DNA of 64,000 nt from Mermis nigrescens. Its lineage: Eukaryota; Nematoda; Enoplea; Mermithida; Mermithidae. The stretch lies in assembly GCA_036768485.1 (NCBI GenBank), contig JAVLUZ010000734.1, positions 1 through 64,000 on the forward strand, written 5' to 3'. A program made the position numbers and the translations under genes. A model generated the notes under the pieces. The model was not told the DNA's origin and ran no database searches. It worked only from the letters and a program-made list of their open reading frames with translations. Position 1 is the first letter of the stretch, and the number at the start of each line of letters is the position of its first letter. This document shows positions 11,418 to 21,606 of this stretch, piece by piece.

Positions 11418-12326
11418 GTCGGGGGATTTGTACTCTCCCCCCAGAAGTTGAAATACCCGCCACAGATTACTGTAGACCCCAGAATTCTATTTTAATAACA
11501 TTTTTGGCGATTGATCCCATCCTGACCCCCTTCCCCCAATGTCGGTGCTGCCCATGTATGGTACGCCCCCCCCTTGGCCGAATACTGAATATGGGCCTGT
11601 CTGCAGATGTACATTCAATCCATCATAAGACTCGCTCAAATTAAATCTCTTTTCAGCTGAGCTTCCAATGCAACAAGCCTATCTCGCAACTAAATCATAG
11701 CATGAAACTCATATAGCTACATTTTAACAATGTTCTTTCTTGTGCGTTTTATGCCGACTATTTCATGAAAACAGGCCCGTAGCCAGGATTTCATTTTGAT
11801 AGACCCAAAAATTTTGGAGCAAAATGTTTCAGGAACCATTGAAACAGGCGTTTTTGACCGTTTCCCGCCGAGTTGTGCACGAAAATTAAAATAAAATTTT
11901 TCAAAAAAATCTCAAATATTTCTACACTACATAGAGATCTACTCTTCAAATTATACATCCACCCAACTGATTTCTCATCATTCAATTCATGAACGATTTC
12001 CTGACTTTCGTGAATGACTCAGCGCGAAGCGCCGGAAAAATTTAATTTTACATATTCTTAATATCTAACTCAAATTTTAGCATTCCGAGCGATTTAAAAG
12101 ACGAAAAGTATGCATGTATGAGCATAAATACTGTGCGTAAGGCCGGAAAATTTTGTATTTACTTTACTCAAAGATACGCTAAAAATCTGTTTTAGCGGTC
12201 TTTTAAACACACTTCGAGAGTCTGCCATTTTTTCCTCTGCGAGTCCTTAATTACAAACGAAATTTTTTTCCCTTCAGGAAAAAACTGCACTGCATCGTGG
12301 CTTTATAGGCCTGCGTACATACTTAG

Positions 12327-12693
12327 CAGGGCCGTATTTAAGGAGGGGCGGGAGCGGCCCCCATGGCCGTGAAAAAAATTTGGCAGATAATATAATGCAC
12401 GGGAATATGAGAAAATTGCATCGGTTTGCCAGAAAGTAGTCAAATTTTCGACACCGTATGTGAAGTATTTGATATAGTTTTGACTCAAACTACGACCAAA
12501 AAATGACACTTTTCATCGCCCATTTAGATGAGAAATTTTTCTGCAAAAAGTTCGAATTTTATTAGCTTAAAGGATAAAGTATGTTAAAAATGGTCGGAAA
12601 ATGGGGGGTTTTATGCGCTATCCATACCGAATTTCAAAGGAATTAACCAATTCACTTTGATCCCCCTCGGCCAAAATCCTAAATACGGGTCTG
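12327..12693. mobile_element. hAT-type MITE in RPA43 intron 1
   Basis: 367 bp with TIRs CAGGGCCGTATTTAAGG and CAGACCCGTATTTAGG (inverted) and a perfect 8-bp target duplication, atacttag. No coding capacity. This copy gives the cleanest definition of the CAGGGCCGTA family. Confidence 0.9.
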
Positions 12694-12820
12694 ATACTTA
12701 GTAAAATGTAAAGATCAAATAATAAATGAAATCTCTAATTAGACAAAAGAATTTACACGGACTTTATACGAAAACAGACCCAGCTACAGTAAGATTAGTG
12801 AGAAAATTACGAGAACTAAC

Positions 12821-13020
12821 TTTCTGATATATTTTTTTAATCCTTTTTCAACTACCAATCGAATACCCTTCTTGAAATTATCCATGTATGACCAAGGTAA
12901 TGAAACAGTTCTTTGCTGATGCACTATTACCAAGCCCATATTATCCGACGAAGTCGCTAAATCCATTATGTCATGAAGGTTTTTTTCAACCTCTTCGCTA
13001 GGTGCTGATTTCAGTCGCAT
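12821..13020 (-). CDS. RPA43: RPA43 exon 1 (first recognised)
   Basis: Encodes 66 residues plus two bases. The stretch LVIVHQQRTVSLPWSYM followed by KKGIRLVVEKGLKKY matches the RPA43 N-terminal pattern (LVAGPHQRHIALSPRYL, then TGIREQLDAELLRY). The donor AA|gttagt at 12,820 joins exon 2 in phase, across an intron of 3.9 kb that contains four MITE insertions. I take ATG 13,020 as the start because an in-frame TAG lies seven codons upstream; however tgcttctag just upstream could be an acceptor, in which case an earlier exon exists. The three exons give 177 residues, far shorter than human RPA43 (338) because the C-terminal tail is absent. Confidence 0.75.
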
Positions 13021-13078
13021 CGTTAAAGTGGTGACTTTCTAGAAGCAAATCATTCACATTATCAGTTTTCTAAATAAT

Positions 13079-13082
<4 letters not shown>

Positions 13083-13164
<82 letters not shown>
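13083..13164. repeat. (TA)n microsatellite
   Basis: About 41 uninterrupted AT dinucleotides, immediately upstream of RPA43 exon 1 on its coding strand. A variable array this close to the 5' end could affect the promoter, but nothing in the sequence shows that it does. Confidence 0.98.
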
Positions 13165-13167
<3 letters not shown>

Positions 13168-13611
13168 AATTAAGAAAGCAATAAGTAAACGAAGCACTAG
13201 GTACCTTACATTTTAAAGCACATGTGTGTGTAGTTCAGGGGTAACGGAAAATTTTTCAAATTTTTTTCGAAATCTGATGTTACGTGGTCAGCTTATTATA
13301 CGGTGATCACGAATATGACATCCATTTTGATCACAGACCACTAGTTTTCGAAAAACTGGAATTCTAATTTTTTTGAATTTTTGAAGGTATTTTGAGTTTT
13401 TTCCTATTTTTTGTAGAAAGCTTCTTTTAGTCGGACTTTTACTAGACAACCCTTGAATACTGCTTGTCGATCCGTATTGATACTAGGCAAAAAATAAGCC
13501 CAAACTAATGTAAGTTTGCGGCTCACTTCGCTCCTGTGGCTCCATTAATTCAAGCTTATTTTTGTCTGGTATCCACATGAATGCAATAAACAGACTGATT
13601 CTCAATCAGAT
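13165..13611. other. AT-rich DNA upstream of RPA43, no feature seen
   Basis: No gene or repeat recognised. By position this may include the RPA43 promoter region, but no core promoter element can be identified with confidence. Confidence 0.3.
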
Positions 13612-13659
13612 CTAGGCTTAGGCTTAGTAATGTGCATTTAAACTAAGCCTAAGCCTAAG
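13612..13659. repeat. Inverted short TTAGGC runs
   Basis: TAGGCTTAGGCTTAG followed about 17 bases later by its inverse, CTAAGCCTAAGCCTAAG. TTAGGC is the nematode telomere repeat. A further ACTAAGCCTAAGCC lies at 24,848. The runs are too short to be a telomere and may simply be a hairpin. Confidence 0.6.
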
Positions 13660-13910
13660 AAAGAAAATAAAGCAGATTATTGTTTATTATTTTAAAAACG
13701 TATCTACTCATACTGTTCTGTAGACGAGCCCAATTGGTATCTAACTAAAAGGGTAATATGCGCCATTTTGGGAGAAGTGATAACAAGTCTATAGTAATAT
13801 GAGGGCGCCTGAAGCGAAACTGACAATAATTTTGAAACCTACTCGGAGCTAAGCGTCAAAAATTTTTAAAACTTTTCCTTAAAAATTTTGAAAAATGCTG
13901 CATAGGCGTA

Positions 13911-14145
13911 GCTAGGATTTTCGCCAGGGGAATCCAAAAAATTTTTTGTCTAAAAAACCCATAAAAACGAGCGGAGGCCGTTAAGTAGCGTTCTTTGGGC
14001 TTTTCACATCGGCCTGCACTATTGAAGTAATGAAAAATTTATTTTATTGAAATTTTTTCACGTTTCAGACGGAAAAATGCTTATTATGCGCGAAGCGTCC
14101 TTTTTATTCTTTCCTGCAATAAAACAATAAAAATGCAACTTACGA
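13911..14145 (+). mobile_element. Truncated MITE, CATAGGCGTAGC family
   Basis: Begins CATAGGCGTAGCTAGGATTTTCGCC-like and follows the left half of the 15,951 element (CCATAAAAACGAGCGG, then TTGGGCTTTTCACAT). The right terminus is missing. Confidence 0.65.
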
Positions 14146-14201
14146 TAAAAAAAGAAAAAAAGACGAGTTTTTAAATGACACACGTGACAAAACATATGCG
14201 T

Positions 14202-14406
14202 CTACAACGTCAGCAATAGGGACAAGCAGTCACAATAGAGTAACAACGTACACGTGCCTCTTTGAAATGATAGACAGATCATAAGTACTGTATATGCGTT
14301 TAAAAATTGCAAGCTAGGTGAATTTACGATATCATTTGGAAGCGAATTCCACAGACTTATATACCTATGACTGAAATCATACTTGAGAATATCGCATTGT
14401 TCCAAC
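14202..14406 (-). pseudogene. CR1-like LINE ORF2 3'-end fragment
   Basis: The minus strand encodes YDFSHRYISLWNSLPNDIV, the conserved C-terminal pattern (W N x L P) of CR1-like ORF2 proteins; compare YIAVWNDLPDFIV in the full copy at 21.5 kb. Only the extreme 3' end remains and the MITE at 14,407 interrupts its upstream side. Sequence differs enough from the 17.8-kb element to be another subfamily. Confidence 0.65.
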
Positions 14407-15096
14407 CAGTGTTTTGTACTCAGCAAAGATATCTCCTGATGCACAAAGAACAAAAATTACAAAAAAGGTCTGAAATTCGCGAAAACTTTCGGCGCTTCGC
14501 GCCGAATATGATACTTGTGTATCCTGTATATTTTTATAATAGCAGAAATTGCATTTCAAAAGGAGGACTGTCAAATTTTTCGGCGCTTCGCTCCGTTTTA
14601 AGACGATTTTTACCCTTAGAGACCCATGAATTAGCTAAAATACACCACCAAAAGTCGAACAACTGTTTTTACCATACTAAAATCGCTACTGTACCATATT
14701 ACCCAAAAATTTGTGCGTACAAAATGTACAAAGATTTTTGGGGAAAAAATTGTAAAAAGGAGTAAAATTCCCAGAAATTTTCGGTTCTTCGCGCCGAAAT
14801 GAGTAATTGTTTGTCCTATATATCTTCAAAATGGCAGAATTTGCATTGATAATAGAAAAATGTCAAATTTTTCGGCGCTTCGCGCCGTTTTGAGTCAATT
14901 TTTAGTAATTTTTGGCATCAGAAACCCAAAACTTAGCTAAAATACACTACCAAAGATCGAAAACCCCGTTTTACCACACTAAAATCGTTACTGTACTGTA
15001 TTATAGTACACAAAAACTCGCATGTACAAAATGTACAAAGATTTTTGGGGACCATCTTTGTACAAGTACAAACGGACCTTGTACAAAAAAACACTG
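14407..15096. mobile_element. hAT-type MITE (TIR CAGTGTTTTTTGTAC)
   Basis: Ends are CAGTGTTTTGTAC and the inverse of CAGTGTTTTTTTGTAC, flanked by gttccaac and gtttcaac (7 of 8 bases). The interior is partly duplicated: the block with TACTGTACCATATT, AAAATGTACAAAGATTTTTG and the palindrome GGCGCTTCGCGCC occurs twice (palindromes at 14,491-14,503 and 14,874-14,886). It sits in a LINE fragment. Relatives are at 38,338, 44,430 and, more distantly, 41,985. Confidence 0.8.
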
Positions 15097-15950
15097 GTTT
15101 CAACCTCAGCCGAGAAAAAACTCAAAAAATACAAAAAAACCTCAAGAATGCTACTCAAAAATTTGAATAAAAAACACGCATTTATACATTAGTTTTCATG
15201 ATTTTTCGGCACTCAGACAATGTAGGAACCATATTCAGAATTCCGTTTCGGGGGCATGACTGATTTTTTTAAACATAAGGGGGACGAAAGGATGAATTTA
15301 AAAACGACGTTTTACTACCACAGCTGTACACTTTGTAAATTTTGCTACTCAGATACCTTAAATACGGTGAGAATCCATGGAGATCCTCTTTTATATGGCT
15401 GGGGAGATCTGGGGTGGCGTGCTAAAGCGTCCCCAACGGGGCCCGGGGCAGAGCCACAAAAAATTTTGCAGAAAAAGCACCTTAAAATTTAACCGTAACG
15501 TTATAATTTCCATAGAATCAACCTAATTTTGGTTCTAAACTCAGTGTAAAATAGTGGGACTTTATCACTAGAATTCTTTATCATAGCCAAAAAATGTGTA
15601 GGTATGATTATTGGGACTATCATCTAGACATATAGTGAAAACATCAAGCTTATATTAATGCTCCGAATCCACAGTAGGTAGCTGCACTTTTAGAATCGGA
15701 CATAGAAATATTGACATACGGGTTCCTAATTAGAAATACCGAAACAAGAATTTTCGCATTCATCAGAAATCTATGGAATCGAAATCCAATCTCGATTAAG
15801 GCAACCAGGCCCGTACCCAGGATTTATTTCGAGGGGGAGCACAACCGAAATTTTTTTAAAAATTGGGACCACAGGATGAATTAAAAAACTTTTTACGATC
15901 TCTAGAGCTGTATATACACTTTGTAAATTTTGCTATCCAGGCGCCTTGAA
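15097..15950. other. Repeat-derived DNA, no gene
   Basis: Contains two related pieces, CTTTGTAAATTTTGCTA at about 15,330 and 15,920, each followed by a CCTTAAATA-like stretch, and a MITE-type start CAGGCCCGTACCCAGG near 15,810. The second piece was later split by the MITE at 15,951. No reading frame of interest. Confidence 0.4.
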
Positions 15951-16354
15951 CATAGGCGTAGCCAGGATTTTCGCCAGTGGGGGGATCAAAACAGATTTTT
16001 TTCATATCTAAAAAGTCAATAAAAACGAGCGGGGCCCTTAAATAACGTGTTTTTTGGGCTTTTCACATTGTTCTGCACTATATGAGCAAAAAAATTAATT
16101 TTTTAAAAAATTTTACGTTTTTGACGATAAAAATGCTTATCATGCGCGCTGAAGCGCTAATTTTTTTAGCTTTCCCTGCAATAAAACGATAAAAACTGCC
16201 AAAAGGTAAAATAAATCGGCGCGAAGCGCCGAATTGTTCGAGTTTACGTCGCAGAACAGCATCATGCAACCATATTGCTCAGTTCTTGAACAAGTCAAAA
16301 TGTTTCCCAGGAAAAGGGGAAAATAACCACCTCCCCCTTCCTGGCTACGCCAGT
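15951..16354. mobile_element. hAT-type MITE (TIR CATAGGCGTAGCCAGGA)
   Basis: 404 bp. The left end CATAGGCGTAGCCAGGATTT is answered at the right by the inverse TCCTGGCTACGCC. Flanks gccttgaa and gccttaaa match at 7 of 8 bases. Comparison with 15,340-15,365 shows the uninterrupted target (ACCTTAAATACGGTGAG), which supports the insertion. It carries the palindrome GGCGCGAAGCGCC at 16,218-16,230. Confidence 0.75.
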
Positions 16355-17073
16355 GCCTTAAATATGGTGAGGAATTAATGACAACCCTCTTAAACAAAGC
16401 TTACTTTCTGTAAAAAGAAACCTGTGCGAAACGGAAGACATATAGATGCAAAATAAGCTATAGGTTAAATTAAGACCAAAAATGGAGTGTTTAAACCGGG
16501 GACTACATAGACTCTAATTATAATTGTGAAACTCGGCGCTAAGCGCCGAAAATTTTGCGATTTTTGGTTTAAAAAAAGCAAAGGGGGAGTAGTGGAGAAA
16601 ATCATTCTCATATTTCGTTTCGGGAGGGAAGCACATGCCTTCTCTATCTCCCCTGGATACAGGCCTGAAGGCAACTACATACAGCAAGCAATGCAAATAC
16701 ATGTTAGTTATATCAAACTCGGCACTTAATCAAACTATTGAGTCGAACTCAGTGCCGAGTTAGGTACATATATAGTAGTTAGGTGTCTGAATTAGAATAA
16801 TGGGAAGAAGGAACAGACAGGATGGGGGTGTAGTAGTGGAAAGTGTGTAATTAGTGTTCGAGACGCTTATTGTTTTAGTGACGGACGAACGTCTAAGCAT
16901 AGCAACCGATACATGTAGAAAACATAGCTACCGTGATAAGGGGAAGGTGGGTGACTTTCATTAAAAATGAATATAATTCAGCTTTGAATAAATGTATTGC
17001 GAGCACACTTCCTGAAATGTCCTATATGAAAGTAGAACTTCCCAATTATGTATTCGGTACTATGGCATGGCAC
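16355..17073. other. No recognised gene
   Basis: AT-rich DNA with one GGCGCTAAGCGCC hairpin near 16,534 and short repeat-like pieces. Open frames here have no recognisable motif. Confidence 0.3.
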
Positions 17074-17338
17074 CACACATGGGCGTGGGGGGATCTGGGG
17101 GGTCTGGACCCCCCCAGAAACCAAAAGACCCCCCAGAAATCAAAAGACCCCCCCAGAAATCAATTTTTGAAAATTTTTTTCGTTTTTTTCGCAATTTTTT
17201 GATGCCAATGGATAGTGCTTGATGAGAAACGTCGAAAAATGGTGTTTTTATCGCCATATCACCATTTTTAAGGCCATTTTTTTGACCTTCAAAAAAATCT
17301 TGGACCCCCCCAGAATTTTCTTGCTGCCCACGTGTATG
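17074..17338. mobile_element. hAT-type MITE, 265 bp
   Basis: Ends CACACATGGGCGTGGGG and the inverse of CATACACGTGGGCAGC; perfect 8-bp duplication catggcac on both sides. The interior is the reverse complement of the small MITEs at 10,575 and 11,183. The perfect duplication suggests a fairly recent insertion. Confidence 0.9.
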
Positions 17339-17805
17339 CATGGCACCCTCTGAAATCGAATATTAAATTAAGTGTAATCGATTAAAACAACTCATTTTTG
17401 ATATCAAAGTCACCCATTGTATGGGTAACTTTGATAACGATGCAAATTGCACTGATATTCATTTTTTTTAATGGCTCTATTGAATTTTAAATTTCCTAAT
17501 GTTTGATTTATACTAGAGCATGAGATGCAACATCCATTCCTCCGTCCGACCTTAGAAATCGCCGACCTTGAACGATGAAATGATCGTGCGTAGAATATTT
17601 TTTACCGAACTGAGTAATCAATGATATGAAGGTGGGCGACATTGATAACGTCTCATGATTTATAAGTAGGATGATCAGCAGATGAAAAAGGTGACAATGA
17701 GAATAAGTACATTACATAAATTGAGAGATAGATGATTTTCTATTCAAGCTCTACCATGCGTATTTTGTTAAAAATGTTCATGACTATAAAAGTCACTCAA
17801 GTTAA
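17339..17805. other. No recognised gene
   Basis: Unassigned AT-rich DNA between a MITE and the 5' end of the LINE. Confidence 0.3.
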
Positions 17806-17883
17806 AAGGGGCTCGACGCGTCGTTATTGTCAAGTCACAATTATTGATCACCGGCTTGTCTTTTTATTATTACAAGACACATT

Positions 17884-18822
17884 ATGGGCGGTAAAAATCG
17901 CGGATCAAAAATTTACGTCACTAATCAACACTCCAAATCACCACCGCAACGAACGGGAAATTTTTCTCTCCTTAATACAGAAGATGACAATAATAGTCTT
18001 TGTGTCATTTGCGCAAAGACAGTTACGGATAATCATATTTCGGCTGTTCAATGTGGACTATGTCATAAGTGGGCACATGCTGCTGAGTGCCTTAATCTAC
18101 CATCAGCACTTATTTCATACTTTAATAGTTCGTCCTATATTGATGCTTCGTACTCTTTTCCATTCGTTTGCTCCTTGTGTAAACCCCTATTCGAAAATTT
18201 TGCTTCTTTACCGGCTAAGATGGCTACTTTAGAATCTCGTCTAAACTCAATTGAATCAAAAATCGGCGCTTCTACGTCACCCAGCATCGTCGATATAGGT
18301 TTATTAATTCAAGATGGTCTAGAACGTGAATCGAAAAAGTCGAATGCGGTTGTATTTGGTTTAGCCGAATCTAATGATGACCTTGTTTCGGTTAAATCTT
18401 TAATTGACGATTACAATAAAGACTCTGATTTTTCATCAGCCGATATAACGCAGGTATTTAGAGACGGTCCCAAATATTCCGACAAACCTCAGTTTCTGAA
18501 AGTTTGTCTTTCTTCTTCACGCGCTCAGCGTCGTTTTATTGGCCTTATCAACAAAGTTGTGCGCCCTGCAAATCCAGCAAACGCCTACTCGACATTACGT
18601 GCGCGACCGGATTTGTCGTTTCTTCAACAAAAACGTCAGCGTGAACTTAACGACGAGTTGCACCAACGACTGGACGCGGGCGAGACTAATCTATATATCG
18701 ACTTCAGGGATGACTGTGTGAAGAAGAAAACAGTACGAGTCTATGATCCTCGTTCTACGGCCCCAAAACCATCTAATCCCCAATTTCGTGCTCAACGTGG
18801 TCAACGCGCGTCTAATATTTAG
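17884..18822 (+). CDS. LINE ORF1: PHD-type zinc finger protein
   Basis: 312 residues, uninterrupted. ORF1 proteins of CR1-like elements bind the element RNA as part of the retrotransposition particle. Residues 40-99 form a PHD-type C4HC3 finger: C40-x2-C43, C57-x2-C60, H65, C69, C96-x2-C99. In this copy H65 and C69 are three residues apart because of an extra Ala codon; the second copy has the canonical H-x2-C. Residues 115-128 (LESRLNSIESKIG) look like a coiled coil, and a basic C-terminal part follows. The start ATG 17,884 agrees with the second copy. The frame continues open beyond the TAG stop into the start of ORF2. Confidence 0.85.
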   Translation: MGGKNRGSKIYVTNQHSKSPPQRTGNFSLLNTEDDNNSLCVICAKTVTDNHISAVQCGLCHKWAHAAECLNLPSALISYFNSSSYIDASYSFPFVCSLCKPLFENFASLPAKMATLESRLNSIESKIGASTSPSIVDIGLLIQDGLERESKKSNAVVFGLAESNDDLVSVKSLIDDYNKDSDFSSADITQVFRDGPKYSDKPQFLKVCLSSSRAQRRFIGLINKVVRPANPANAYSTLRARPDLSFLQQKRQRELNDELHQRLDAGETNLYIDFRDDCVKKKTVRVYDPRSTAPKPSNPQFRAQRGQRASNI

Positions 18823-19763
18823 GTAAACTCGCCCCGTTATTTTGTAAATATCAAATGTTTGCTATGTAATTCTCGTAGTATTGTTAATAAGTTAGGGAAC
18901 TTCATTTTCTTTTAAATACTGCGAAATTCGATATATTATTTTTTTGTGAAACCTGGCTAAATGAATCTATTTCCGACAGTCTATTATGTCCGTTAAAAAA
19001 TTATCTTATTCTCCGATCAGATCGTGAGAATAAGCGGGGAGGTGGAGTCTTAATTTTTACTAAACCCTATCTTTATGCTCGATACATTAAAGTTCCTGCT
19101 TCTCTGTTTGTGTCTGATACTTTAGTAGTTGAAATTTTAAAAGGTGGAGATGTTATTAGATGTTTGTTAGTTTATAGACCTCCTCAGTATGATTTTGATA
19201 CTGCACTTCGGATATGTAATTTAATTGAATGGGTTACCAATAGTTGTCATCCCGTTATTATATTAGGTGATTTAAATTTGCCTAAAATTGATTGGTTTCA
19301 TGGTACTTTTACATTTAATCCATTAAACGAATTATTTTTTGATTATTTATCAGCTAGTGGTCTGCAACAGTTAGTTAAAGAAAATACCCACGATAATACT
19401 TTGATTGATGTAGTATTTGCTGCATATAACGTTTTTAATGTCCAGGTTCTTCCTCCTTTTTCAACAAGCGACCATAATTCCATTTCTTTTGAAATTCTTA
19501 ATAGGACTTCTCATGATGGAGATAAACCTTGCTTAAATTTCAATAAAGCGGACTATGACAGTATGGCTACTTTTTTATCCTCTGTTTCTTGGCCTGACAT
19601 TTTTTCTACATGCTCAACAATTAATGACATGTATAATGTTTTTTTAAGTATATTAAATCCTCTTATTTTTAGTTTTGTTCCTACTTTTAGAACTAAATCA
19701 AAATTCAAATACCCTAAAAGCTTACATAAATTATTCCTTAAAAAAACGTTCTCTATGGGATAA
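18823..19763 (+). pseudogene. LINE ORF2, endonuclease part (frameshifted)
   Basis: N-terminal part of ORF2, an AP-like endonuclease that nicks target DNA. It starts directly after the ORF1 stop in the same frame (KCLLCNSRSIVNKL) with no ATG, then the reading passes to another frame near 18,894 (RELHFLLNTAKFDILFF, FCETWLNES). Catalytic landmarks follow: GDLNLPKIDW at about 19,266 and STSDHNSI near 19,460. The open part after the shift runs to TAA at 19,761-19,763. A seventh A in the run at 19,740-19,746 moves the frame out of register with the reverse transcriptase part; six A would restore the reading. Confidence 0.8.
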
Positions 19764-21606
19764 GTATAAAAGGTGTAGAACTCCAGAAACTAAAACTAAA
19801 TATCGAAATCATTGTAAAGCTTTACGTAGGACTATTCATAATTATTTCTCTTCTCAAGAAAACGAATTGCTTAAGAATAATAATCCTAAAGCTTTCTATA
19901 CTTTTGTAAATAATAGGTTAAAAAGTCGCAGTGAAATTCCTCCCCTAACATTTTCTGATAATAATGTTATAACCGATTCAATACGCAAGGCTAATACTTT
20001 TAATGATTATTTTGCTTCTGTGTTTTCTAGCGACATTACTAACGCGAATTTTCTTTTTCAGAATCGCTGTGATTTTTCGCTTTCTGACGTCATTTTTAGT
20101 GAGAATTGCGTATTGGAAGCCATTAACCATCTGAATAATTCTACTGCAGTTGGCCCAGATGGAATCTGTAACCTTTTTATTAAAAAATTGTCGTTTCAAA
20201 TGGTAAAGCCATTAGTTTCTATTTTCACTGTATCTTTTCTGTCTGGAAATATTCCCGAGCTTTGGAGCATGGCACATGTTATTCCCATTTTGAAAAAGGG
20301 GGACCCAGCATTAGTTGAAAATTACAGGCCCATCTCTCTTTGTTGTTCTATTGCAAAAATAATGGAGAGAATTATTAATAGTCAATTGTTAAACTTTCTT
20401 AAGGTTAATAAACTAATATCTCCTTTTCAATTTGGTTTTCAAAAGAATAAATCATGTGAAACACAGTTGTTAAAATGTAAGTTTTCATGGATTCAGTCCT
20501 TAGCTAAAAAAGAAACTGTCGATATAATATACTTAGATTTTTCAAAAGCATTTGATAAAGTAAATAGTGAAAAACTTCTCATTAAGTTAAACGGATATGG
20601 AATAAAGGGCAATTTGTTTACATGGTTAAAGGCATATTTGTTCAATCGTTCTCAGTGTGTTCGCATTAATCAGTCTTTTTCAGGTTACGTGCCTGTTACT
20701 AGCGGTGTCGTCCAAGGAAGTGTCCTTGGACCTACGCTCTTTTCGATTTTTATCAATGACATATGTGATAATATTTATAGCACGGTTTATATGTTTGCTG
20801 ATGATATCAAAATTTTCAATATTAGTCGTAACTATAGATTATTACAGTCTGATTTAGATAAGATTTTTGACTGGGCAATTACATGGGATTTACCTATTTC
20901 ACGAACCAAAAGTCAAGTTCTATATTTGGGTAATAATAATCAAAAAGTTATTTATAGACTAAATGGGGAAATTATTTCTAGTGATTTGTTTGTCCGTGAT
21001 TTAGGAGTTTTGATTTCCCGAAATTTAAAATTTAGGGAACATTATAATTCTTTGATTAAAAAAGCTTTCTCTAGATGTATTTTAATACGCAAATCATTTT
21101 TCTCGCGTGATAAATGTAACCTTGTTAAAGCTTATAGTTGTTATGTTAGACCTTTATTAGAGTACTGTTGTAGTGTATGGAACCCCTCTTATATTAGCGA
21201 TATAGATCGACTGGAAGCTGTTCAACGTAGATTTACTAAATATATTTTCGGTTATAATAATATTCTTTCTTACGAGGATCGTTTAATACAACTTAAATTG
21301 TGCAGACTTGAATTAAGACGCTTGCAAATTTGTCTGTGTATGATGTATCAGATTATTTGTCACAAATCATGTTTGGAAGCTGATGATTTTTTTGTATTTA
21401 ATCATAATATTACCCGCAGCATTAATAGATTTAAATTAGTTATACCTGTTGTACATTCTAATTTAGAAAAGTTTGATTTCTTTTACAAATACATCGCAGT
21501 TTGGAACGATCTACCTGACTTCATTGTTTCTTCCCCTAACCTAAACATATTTAAATCTAGATTAGCAAACTTTGATTTATCTAGATATCTTGTGGGGCGC
21601 GCGTAA
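19675..21606 (+). CDS. LINE ORF2, reverse transcriptase part
   Basis: Open for 643 codons, real homology beginning near 19,745 (RSLWDKYKRC) after the frame break. It carries the reverse transcriptase core: GPDGICNLFIKKL, YRPISLCCSIAKIMERII, YLDFSKAFDKV (Asp near residue 288), the stretch GVVQGSVLGPTLFSIFIND, and the catalytic FADD box at residues 374-377 (near 20,794-20,805). The C-terminal region has the W-N-x-L-P pattern (AVWNDLPDFIV) and ends at TAA 21,604-21,606. Length and motifs are as in CR1-like elements. Every RT motif is intact; the defect lies only in the upstream joins. Confidence 0.9.
   Translation: MFLLLELNQNSNTLKAYINYSLKKRSLWDKYKRCRTPETKTKYRNHCKALRRTIHNYFSSQENELLKNNNPKAFYTFVNNRLKSRSEIPPLTFSDNNVITDSIRKANTFNDYFASVFSSDITNANFLFQNRCDFSLSDVIFSENCVLEAINHLNNSTAVGPDGICNLFIKKLSFQMVKPLVSIFTVSFLSGNIPELWSMAHVIPILKKGDPALVENYRPISLCCSIAKIMERIINSQLLNFLKVNKLISPFQFGFQKNKSCETQLLKCKFSWIQSLAKKETVDIIYLDFSKAFDKVNSEKLLIKLNGYGIKGNLFTWLKAYLFNRSQCVRINQSFSGYVPVTSGVVQGSVLGPTLFSIFINDICDNIYSTVYMFADDIKIFNISRNYRLLQSDLDKIFDWAITWDLPISRTKSQVLYLGNNNQKVIYRLNGEIISSDLFVRDLGVLISRNLKFREHYNSLIKKAFSRCILIRKSFFSRDKCNLVKAYSCYVRPLLEYCCSVWNPSYISDIDRLEAVQRRFTKYIFGYNNILSYEDRLIQLKLCRLELRRLQICLCMMYQIICHKSCLEADDFFVFNHNITRSINRFKLVIPVVHSNLEKFDFFYKYIAVWNDLPDFIVSSPNLNIFKSRLANFDLSRYLVGRA

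Larger units (their letters stand above)
10537..11599. mobile_element. hAT-type MITE, composite (TIR CAGGGCCGTA)
   Basis: Starts CAGGGCCGTATATAAGG and ends in the inverse of CAGGCCCATATTCAG. Flanks are tctgcaag and tctgcaga, a slightly decayed 8-bp target duplication as made by hAT transposases. It contains no transposase. Two smaller MITEs of another family are inserted inside it (10,575-10,829 and 11,183-11,417), which accounts for about half its length. The internal stretch 10,850-11,110 is shared with 12,327-12,693, 51,525-51,792 and 52,841-53,186. Confidence 0.75.

Noticed and set aside
19735..19755. Programmed frameshift at the A run in LINE ORF2
   Set aside because: Copy 1 has seven A and copy 2 five A, shifting in opposite directions; polymerase slippage is the simpler explanation.
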